The translations under genes were made by a program, and so were the position numbers. From Selenomonadales bacterium (GTDB lineage Bacteria; Bacillota; Negativicutes; Sporomusales; UBA7701): a stretch of 36,200 nucleotides of DNA. The DNA lies in contig JAHDOI010000094.1 of the NCBI GenBank assembly GCA_018434945.1, forward strand, positions 1-36,200, read 5' to 3'. Positions 31,298 through 36,200 of the stretch are shown piece after piece. Position 1 is the first letter of the stretch. Each line of letters begins with the position of its first letter. Under the pieces are notes generated by a model that was given only the letters and a program-made list of their open reading frames with translations, did not search any database and was not told where the DNA came from.

Positions 31298-31399
31298 CTA
31301 GGGTAGACTCGACATAATCTCCGTTATCTCGACAGCGTTCTTCTCGCCCATATCCTGGTCGGGGCGGTGGGTCACCTTGTCCTGCTTCTTCTCGTCCAT
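31298..31399 (-). CDS. 33-residue hydrophilic small protein
   Basis: The frame reads ATG GAC GAG AAG AAG and ends CTA CCC TAG. The product is charged, with MDEKKQDKVTHRPDQ at the start and NAVEITEIMSSLP at the end. There is no membrane segment or cysteine. GGAGGTGACGGC directly before the ATG is the best Shine-Dalgarno context in this region, which is the main reason to believe it. No family is recognised. It lies divergent to the marR-type gene, whose promoter is about 90 bases away. Confidence 0.5.
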   Translation of the reverse strand: MDEKKQDKVTHRPDQDMGEKNAVEITEIMSSLP

Positions 31400-31489
31400 G
31401 CCGTCACCTCCTATACGAGCCCTAATATAGGCTGTGATACGCGGCCCGCCGCTATACGCTCCGGAAAGAAAATAAATTGGAAAGCCCCC

Positions 31490-31519
31490 TTGACACGGTA
31501 TGGAGCCGAATCGTATTAT
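31490..31519 (+). promoter_or_regulatory. Sigma-A promoter of the marR-type gene
   Basis: TTGACA (31490-31495) and TATTAT (31514-31519) are 18 bases apart. The operator palindrome at 31533-31544 covers the expected transcription start, which fits repression. Confidence 0.75.
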
Positions 31520-31532
31520 TATAACAACAAGC

Positions 31533-31544
31533 GTGTATATACAC
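31533..31544. promoter_or_regulatory. MarR-type operator, copy 1
   Basis: GTGTATATACAC is a perfect 12-bp palindrome placed 14 bases after the -10 box. An identical copy lies before the next gene at 32082-32093. Confidence 0.75.
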
Positions 31545-31579
31545 CTTTACCGACAAATTACCGGAGGACTCTATTCGAC

Positions 31580-32023
31580 ATGAAGCACGTTTGCCAAGCT
31601 TATCCAAAAACCCCCAGCCCTTGCATCTGTCTGAATATGAAGAGGGCTTCCCGCGCAGTCACCAGTTTCTACGACGAAGTCTTGAAGCCCAGCGGCCTCA
31701 CCATTGCCCAACTGGCCCTCTTGCGGCATGTCGAATTGACCGATAAAGCCACCATCAGCGAACTGGCTAAAGCCATGCGCATCGACCGGACTACGCTCAA
31801 CCGCAACATGAAACCGCTAACCGACTCCGCCCTGATAAAAATCAGCCCAGGCAAAGATTCGCGCACCCGGGAGATAATGCTGACAGACGCCGGGAAAGCT
31901 GCGGCTGCTTCAGGCTGGAAGCTATGGGGCGAAGCGCAGAAAGCCATCAAAGAATACCTGGGCGACAATGACCTCGCCAACCTTAACCAACTGTTGGCGA
32001 AGCTCGAAGCCCTTGTCCCCTGA
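31580..32023 (+). CDS. MarR-family transcriptional regulator
   Basis: The 147-residue protein is a winged-helix regulator. It has SGLTIAQLALLRHVE, the recognition-helix segment TISELAKAMRIDRTTLNRNMKPL, and the wing LIKISPGKDSRTREIMLTDAGK. Three cysteines near the N-terminus (Cys5, Cys14, Cys16) could be redox or metal sensors, as in some MarR members. The ATG at 31580 follows GGAGG by 11 bases and begins the conserved part. It probably represses its own gene and the QueG-like gene through two identical operators. It is less GC-rich than most of the window, as is the next gene. Confidence 0.88.
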   Translation: MKHVCQAYPKTPSPCICLNMKRASRAVTSFYDEVLKPSGLTIAQLALLRHVELTDKATISELAKAMRIDRTTLNRNMKPLTDSALIKISPGKDSRTREIMLTDAGKAAAASGWKLWGEAQKAIKEYLGDNDLANLNQLLAKLEALVP

Positions 32024-32081
32024 CTCAGCCCCCAGTGTCAGCCGGCCATCGGAAAACCCTGCCTTCGCCGCGTCAACTAAC

Positions 32082-32093
32082 GTGTATATACAC
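32082..32093. promoter_or_regulatory. MarR-type operator, copy 2
   Basis: This second perfect GTGTATATACAC lies 20 bases before the start codon of the QueG-like gene, between the two genes of the pair. It may block a separate promoter or transcription coming from the marR-type gene. Confidence 0.75.
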
Positions 32094-32113
32094 CAAACGG
32101 GAGGATAATAACC

Positions 32114-32875
32114 ATGCTTAAAGAAAAGATCAGAAATTACATCCTGGGGTTAGGCGTCGACGATGTGGGGTTCGCAAAAACTGCCGATTACCATAGTCCG
32201 AAATCGTACGCCCTCGAAACATTCCTGCCGGGAGCCCAAACCATTATTTCATTGGTTTTTCAGGAAATGAGCGCCGAAAGCCCCAACCCCACCATTGCCA
32301 TGAACAGCCGTCTCGACATGAATTCCTTTCAACGGTCCTGCGGTTATCAAATCAGCCGCTTCCTCAAAAGGGAATTCAACGCCAAGTCGGTGGCCATGCC
32401 CTATTCCTCCCCCATGGAACAAAGCAAAGACAGGGTCGCGTTAGGCGACTTTTCCCAGCGCCACGCCGCGGTAGCTGCCGGAATGGGCGTCTTCGGCAGG
32501 CACAACCTCGTCATTCATCCCCGTCTCGGAACGCGGATCGGTTTGACGGCCCTCATCACCGACCTTGCCATTGAACCGGATGCCAAAATTGCGGAGGACC
32601 TCTGCAGCCACTGCGATATCTGTGTCGCTAACTGCCCCGGGGGCGCCTTGGACGAGCCTGGCAAAACGGACGTAGCCAAATGCATAAAACACTCGCAGCC
32701 CTACGGCTTGCGCGCGGACATCGGCTTTTGGCAAAAATTCGCCGACAGCTCGCCGGAAGAGCAAAAGCGGCTGTTTGTCGACGAAAACTATTGGCGCATC
32801 AGGCAGGCGCACTCCCTGGGAATGCAATACTATTGCTTCAATTGCCTGCGGTCATGCCCCGTCGGCCAAAACTGA
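32114..32875 (+). CDS. QueG-like double [4Fe-4S] protein
   Basis: The 253-residue protein resembles the C-terminal part of epoxyqueuosine reductase. It has an N-terminal region with HAAVAAGMGVFGRHNLVIHPRLGTRIGL, then CSHCDICVANCPGGALD and a later single cysteine (AKCIKH). A final CFNCLRSCPVGQN completes two ferredoxin-like cluster motifs. The protein is shorter than QueG (about 380 residues), so the cobalamin-binding region may be reduced, and a tRNA role is doubtful. Many such short homologues sit next to regulators and serve in unknown redox or reductive reactions. GGGAGG lies nine bases before the ATG. Repression by the adjacent MarR-type protein is likely. Confidence 0.82.
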   Translation: MLKEKIRNYILGLGVDDVGFAKTADYHSPKSYALETFLPGAQTIISLVFQEMSAESPNPTIAMNSRLDMNSFQRSCGYQISRFLKREFNAKSVAMPYSSPMEQSKDRVALGDFSQRHAAVAAGMGVFGRHNLVIHPRLGTRIGLTALITDLAIEPDAKIAEDLCSHCDICVANCPGGALDEPGKTDVAKCIKHSQPYGLRADIGFWQKFADSSPEEQKRLFVDENYWRIRQAHSLGMQYYCFNCLRSCPVGQN

Positions 32876-32890
32876 TCCATATTGCTCCGC

Positions 32891-32921
32891 AAAAAAAGAA
32901 AGCCGCCCTCACACGGGCGGC
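32891..32921 (-). terminator. Terminator of the TRAP operon
   Basis: On the minus strand GCCGCCC and GGGCGGC form a 7-bp GC stem with a six-base loop, followed by TTTCTTTTTTT. It begins 6 bases after the dctM stop codon. It may also stop the convergent QueG-like transcript. Confidence 0.88.
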
Positions 32922-32926
32922 CTCCG

Positions 32927-34207
32927 TCATTTCATCAACAGTTTCGGCAGGAAAGTGCTCAGCGTCGGAATGTAAGTTATCAGCACAAGCACCGTTATCG
33001 CGATCCAGAACGGCGCCCAGATAGCCCGGCTGAGCTTCTCCAGCGACATGCCGGTTATCCCGCACACCGCGAACAGCACCGCCCCCACCGGCGGCGTAAC
33101 CAGCCCCAGCACAAGGTTGAAACATATGACAACCCCCATATGCACGGGATCGATGCCCATCTCCACTGCCATCGGGGCCAGCACCGGGGCGACGATGACC
33201 AGCGCCGGCGCGGTTTCGATCGGGATGCCGATCAGGATGAGAGCGAGGTTGACAAGCAGCAGCACCACCCACGGCGAATCGCTCACCTGCCTGATCCCCT
33301 CGATCATCAGCTGGGGCAGCTGTTCCACCGCCACCACCCACGAGAAGGGCTCGGACAGGCCGAGCAGCAGCATTATCATCGCCGATTCCAGACCGGCATT
33401 GAGGAGCACGGTCGGCAGCCTCTTCCATTTGATCCGCCGGTAGAAGAACATCCCCACCAGGAAGGCGTACACCGTCACCACACCGGCCGCCTCGGTCGGC
33501 GTAAACGCGCCGCTCAGGATACCGCCCATGATGATGAGCGGCATCAGGAGCGCCGGCAGCGCCTTCCAGGCGCCGACGGCGACCTCCTTGAAGCTGGCCT
33601 GCTTCTCGATCGGATAACGGCGCTTGCGGGCGACATACCACATATAGAGCATCAGGCCGACGCCAAGCAGGGCGCCGGGAACGACGCCGCCCAAAAACAG
33701 CGCGCCGATGGAAACATTGGCGATTACCCCGTAGACGATGAACGGTATGCTCGGCGGGATGATCGGTCCCATGCACGACGCCGTCGCCGTCACCGCGGCG
33801 GAAACGTCCTCCTCGTAGCCGGCCTGCTTCATCGCCGGGATCATAACCATGCCGATGGCCACCGCCGTGGCCACCGCCGCCCCCGAGATGGCGGCGAAGA
33901 TGGCGCTGGCCAGAATTGTCGCCAGCCCCAGACCGCCGCTGATGTGGCCGAGCAGCAGGCGGGCGAAGCGCACGAGGTCCTGGGTAAGGCCGCCCTCGTT
34001 CATCAGGTTGCCGGCCAGCATGAACAGCGGGATGGCCAGCAGTGGGAAAGACGCCATCCCGGCGAACGTCGTCTGGGTCAGGATGGTCAGCGAGATGTCC
34101 TGGCCGGACAGCAGAATATAAGCCAGTGCCGAGCCGCTGAGGCCGATGGCGATCGGGATGCCCAGCGACAGCAGGAGGACGAACGAGGCCAGAAACAGCC
34201 AGATCAT
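32927..34207 (-). CDS. dctM: TRAP transporter large permease (DctM)
   Basis: The 426-residue protein has about twelve membrane segments and the DctM marks LAIPLFMLAGNLMNEGGLT, ISGAAVATAVAIGMVMIPAM, SCMGPIIPPSIPFIVYGVI and VICFNLVLGLVTPPVGAVLF. It forms the sodium-driven transport channel of a tripartite ATP-independent periplasmic carboxylate transporter with DctQ. The start overlaps the dctQ stop codon by four bases. Length and motifs are complete. The substrate is set by the binding protein and is not known. Confidence 0.95.
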   Translation of the reverse strand: MIWLFLASFVLLLSLGIPIAIGLSGSALAYILLSGQDISLTILTQTTFAGMASFPLLAIPLFMLAGNLMNEGGLTQDLVRFARLLLGHISGGLGLATILASAIFAAISGAAVATAVAIGMVMIPAMKQAGYEEDVSAAVTATASCMGPIIPPSIPFIVYGVIANVSIGALFLGGVVPGALLGVGLMLYMWYVARKRRYPIEKQASFKEVAVGAWKALPALLMPLIIMGGILSGAFTPTEAAGVVTVYAFLVGMFFYRRIKWKRLPTVLLNAGLESAMIMLLLGLSEPFSWVVAVEQLPQLMIEGIRQVSDSPWVVLLLVNLALILIGIPIETAPALVIVAPVLAPMAVEMGIDPVHMGVVICFNLVLGLVTPPVGAVLFAVCGITGMSLEKLSRAIWAPFWIAITVLVLITYIPTLSTFLPKLLMK

Positions 34208-34698
34208 GCTTCATCCCCCTTCCCGGAACCCGGCCGCACGAACCGGAGGAAATCCTCCAGCGTTACCAGCAGCATCAGGAAAAAGCCGAGCGGCAGCGCC
34301 GCGTAAGGGTAACACATCGGGATCTGCATCGCCGGCGAACGCTGAGCGGCGTTGGCGATCGTCTGATCTGTCCCGTAATAAATCATAAGACCGAGGAAAA
34401 AGAACATGAACAGGTACCCTATCCCCTGCAGAAGACGGGCCACCAACGGCGGCACGTGCTCCAGCACGGCCACCATGCCGACCTGGTAGCCTTTTTTAAG
34501 GCCCACCGCCGCCCCCAGCATAGTCGCCCACACCAGTGAATACGTCGCCACCTCGCCCGACCACGTGGACATCATCTCCAGCACGTACCGGCCGAAAACC
34601 TCGTAAGGGATGACGATGGCCATGACGGCCATAAAAAATATGGTGCCCCAACTGGCCACCTGGAGGAGAACAGCGTTGATCCGCTGAAGCAGCTGCAT
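34204..34698 (-). CDS. dctQ: TRAP transporter small permease (DctQ)
   Basis: The 164-residue protein has four membrane segments, as expected for DctQ, with the family stretch YEVFGRYVLEMMSTWSGEVATYSLVWATMLGAAVGLKKGYQVGM. GGGAGTG precedes the ATG. It is translationally coupled to dctM by a 4-bp overlap and lies 78 bases after dctP. Confidence 0.92.
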   Translation of the reverse strand: MQLLQRINAVLLQVASWGTIFFMAVMAIVIPYEVFGRYVLEMMSTWSGEVATYSLVWATMLGAAVGLKKGYQVGMVAVLEHVPPLVARLLQGIGYLFMFFFLGLMIYYGTDQTIANAAQRSPAMQIPMCYPYAALPLGFFLMLLVTLEDFLRFVRPGSGKGDEA

Positions 34699-34735
34699 CA
34701 GTAATCACTCCCGGGTTATAGAGGTGCGACCCGCC

Positions 34736-34762
34736 GCCGGGCGCCCTTCCCGGGCGCCCGGC
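34736..34762 (-). promoter_or_regulatory. Hairpin between dctP and dctQ
   Basis: GCCGGGCGCCC and GGGCGCCCGGC form a perfect 11-bp GC-only stem around a five-base loop. There is no T-tract. Such hairpins after the binding-protein gene commonly protect its mRNA 3' end so that the binding protein is made in excess over the permease; this role is inferred from position. Confidence 0.7.
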
Positions 34763-34776
34763 AACCGGTAACGATA

Positions 34777-35787
34777 CTACTTCGTGTTCATGATGGCATC
34801 GATCTTGTCTTTGCCGAACTGCTTGGAGAACTCGTCGAAAGCAGGTTGCATGGCCTTCTGCCACGCCGGTTTGTTGACATCGCGGATGACCGTCAGGCCC
34901 TTGCCTTCCATTTCCTTCAGCTTGGCTTCCTCGGCGTCGCGGTTGACCTTGCGCTGGAACTGGGCCACTTCCATAGCCGTCTTGCGGAAGAGATCCTGGT
35001 CGGCCTTGGGCATCTTATCCCAGGTTTTCTTGCTCACGATGAAAGGAGCGGGCGAATATACGTGCTGGGTCAGCGAGAAGAACTTCTGGACCTCCCAGAA
35101 CTTCGACGCGTAGAACACAGCCACCGGATTTTCCTGGCCGTCGATTACCTTTTGCTGCAGAGCGGGATATACCTCGCCCCACGCCATCGGGGTCGGGTTC
35201 AGGCCGGCGGTTTTCCACGCCAGCAGATGGACCTTGTTCTCCATAACGCGGATCTTCAGGCCCTTGCCGTCATCGGGCGCCTTAACAGCCACCTTGGAGT
35301 TGGTCAGGTGACGGAAGCCGTTCTCCCAGAAAGCCAGACCGATAAGGTTGGCCTTTTCCAGGTCTTTCAGCAGATTCTGGCCGATCGGGCCGTCAAGCAC
35401 CTTGTCGACATGGGCGAAATCGCGGAACAGGAAGGGGATATCGAGAATATTCATCGACGGGCTGAAGTTGCCCACCGGGCCGGTGGAACCTACATAAATG
35501 TCGATAGTGCCCTGCTGCAGGCCCTCGAGCATCTCCCGTTCGCCTTTGCTGAGCTGACTGTCGGGATAAATGGTTATCTGGATGCGGCCGTTGGTCCGTT
35601 CCTTGATAAGGTCGGCGAACTTCTGCGCGCCGACGTTATAAGGGTGATCCTTGGTCTGGGTCGAAGTCAGCTTCATAGTGGCCTTGTACTCGCCGCCTTT
35701 GTCGGCAGGCTGTTTGCTGCCACCACCGCAGCCGGCGACCACGAAAACGAACATGAGCAGCATCAAAATGGCTACCAGTTTCTTCAC
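34777..35787 (-). CDS. dctP: TRAP transporter substrate-binding lipoprotein (DctP)
   Basis: The 336-residue protein begins with a lipoprotein signal: KK, a hydrophobic stretch and the lipobox VVAGC with Cys20, then a GGGSKQP linker. The mature part has the DctP features KLTSTQTKDHPYNVGAQKFADLIKERTNGRIQITIYPDSQL, LDIPFLFRDFAHVDKVLDG and KIRVMENKVHLLAWKTAGLNPTPMAWGEVYPALQQKVIDGQENP. The arginine in IRVME is the family's carboxylate-binding residue. I chose the GTG at 35787 because GAAGGAG lies eight bases before it; the ATG at 35838 has no such site. It captures an organic acid outside the membrane and passes it to DctQM. Confidence 0.94.
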   Translation of the reverse strand: MKKLVAILMLLMFVFVVAGCGGGSKQPADKGGEYKATMKLTSTQTKDHPYNVGAQKFADLIKERTNGRIQITIYPDSQLSKGEREMLEGLQQGTIDIYVGSTGPVGNFSPSMNILDIPFLFRDFAHVDKVLDGPIGQNLLKDLEKANLIGLAFWENGFRHLTNSKVAVKAPDDGKGLKIRVMENKVHLLAWKTAGLNPTPMAWGEVYPALQQKVIDGQENPVAVFYASKFWEVQKFFSLTQHVYSPAPFIVSKKTWDKMPKADQDLFRKTAMEVAQFQRKVNRDAEEAKLKEMEGKGLTVIRDVNKPAWQKAMQPAFDEFSKQFGKDKIDAIMNTK

Positions 35788-36087
35788 AGGGTTCACTCCT
35801 TCAAAATAATGTGGCGGAAACCGCCCTGCGCCGAGCAAGCGAAAAAACTATCCCTTCCCCCCTTTGTTTGCCGGCGGGCATGGGCGCACATCACACCCGC
35901 CCGGCTTGTGAAACCATGAACAATTCTGAATCTTCTCTCTGCCTAGTTGGTTTCAACATAATGGTGAAAATTCCTGCGCCATCCAGACAAATTCGGTGCA
36001 ATACTGCCGGAAAGTGAGCCGGGATAAGAGCGAAGCCCTTATCCCGGCAGTTTTGCCAAGGCTCTGTCCGATATTTCTATTGATTAG
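35788..36087. other. Gap upstream of dctP with one strong hairpin
   Basis: This 300-bp stretch holds no gene I can support. GCCGGGATAAG (36018-36028) and CTTATCCCGGC (36038-36048) form a perfect 11-bp stem followed on the plus strand by AGTTTT. It lies between the end of the right-edge gene and the TRAP leader, so it is probably a terminator acting mainly on leftward transcripts despite the weak T-tract on that side. No dctP promoter boxes are convincing. Confidence 0.5.
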
Positions 36088-36200
36088 CTATTTAGGATCG
36101 ATAGTCGTTGAATTTTTATATTCTCCTTTGGATTCAGCAACTAATGCAAGCTCTTCTTGTTCATAGGTATTATCATCTAAGGATGGTGTAATATCAGCGA
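36088..36200 (-). CDS. 3' end of an unknown AT-rich gene (cut by the window edge)
   Basis: The last 36 codons and a TAG stop of a leftward gene are visible. The peptide is acidic and hydrophilic (SLDDNTYEQEELALVAES, ending TTIDPK). Base composition is under 40% GC, far below the neighbouring genes, which suggests a transferred or phage-type gene. No family can be named from this fragment. Confidence 0.55.
   Translation of the reverse strand, partial: ADITPSLDDNTYEQEELALVAESKGEYKNSTTIDPK

Noticed and set aside
32114..32875. Calling the Fe-S protein epoxyqueuosine reductase (queG).
   Set aside because: It is about 130 residues shorter than QueG and is under a MarR-type regulator. Only the cluster motifs and part of the body agree.
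35950..36017. TTGCACCGAATTTG on the minus strand upstream of dctP, which resembles the MFS -24/-12 promoter.
   Set aside because: The invariant GG of the -24 box and the GC of the -12 box are both missing, and no GTTGCG palindrome is near.

Overview
The window is about 60% GC, with strong AGGAGG-type ribosome binding sites and almost every gene on the minus strand. Its content points to a strict anaerobe: a clostridial-type electron-transfer flavoprotein with a ferredoxin domain, a Pct-type CoA-transferase, an AbfD-related FAD/Fe-S protein, an adenosylcobalamin-type mutase and a TRAP transporter. I infer an anaerobic Firmicute, perhaps a Sporomusa-like Negativicute. The taxonomic placement is inference; no rRNA, tRNA, CRISPR array or IS element was seen.

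Left third (1-10600), all read leftward. etfB-etfA are followed by a CBS-PAS sigma-54 activator gene. Next comes a closed operon of MFS transporter, CoA-transferase, AbfD/HpaB-like protein and acyl-CoA dehydrogenase, ending in a strong terminator at 148-178. Good -24/-12 promoters lie before the MFS gene (5933-5949) and before etfB (10425-10440). Next to both are copies of the same palindrome, GTTGCG-N4-CGCAAC: one at 6003 and three at 10487, 10527 and 10547. The sequence therefore outlines a sigma-54 regulon in which a carboxylate is imported, activated to a CoA thioester, modified by a radical-type flavoprotein, and handled by an acyl-CoA dehydrogenase with its Etf.

Middle (10600-18050). 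A small membrane protein and a sirtuin are flanked by two inverted copies of an imperfect-palindrome element of about 212 bp. Then come pdxA-larA (minus), and on the plus strand a metallophosphoesterase, a DUF2164-type protein and cheV. A second family of small palindromic repeats has one copy at 15475 and another at 31138.

Mutase cluster (16927-24036, minus). A small unknown protein, a natural GlmS-GlmE-like B12 mutase fusion, an unknown 149-residue protein, RidA, a SelA-like PLP enzyme and a GidA/MnmG-like flavoprotein with an extra cysteine cluster form one tight operon. Beyond its terminator lies a KamB-like P-loop protein of the aminomutase-reactivase type. This is the best candidate for an undescribed pathway: an amino-acid rearrangement with downstream deamination.

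Right third (24200-36200). The genes are a YitT protein, an ArsB/NhaD-type permease, gdhA, a 981-residue fusion of response-regulator domains to a PEP-synthase-type ATP-grasp domain, a 33-codon small ORF, a MarR regulator with a QueG-like Fe-S protein sharing two identical GTGTATATACAC operators, and a dctPQM TRAP operon. The last ~110 bases hold the 3' end of an AT-rich, possibly foreign gene.
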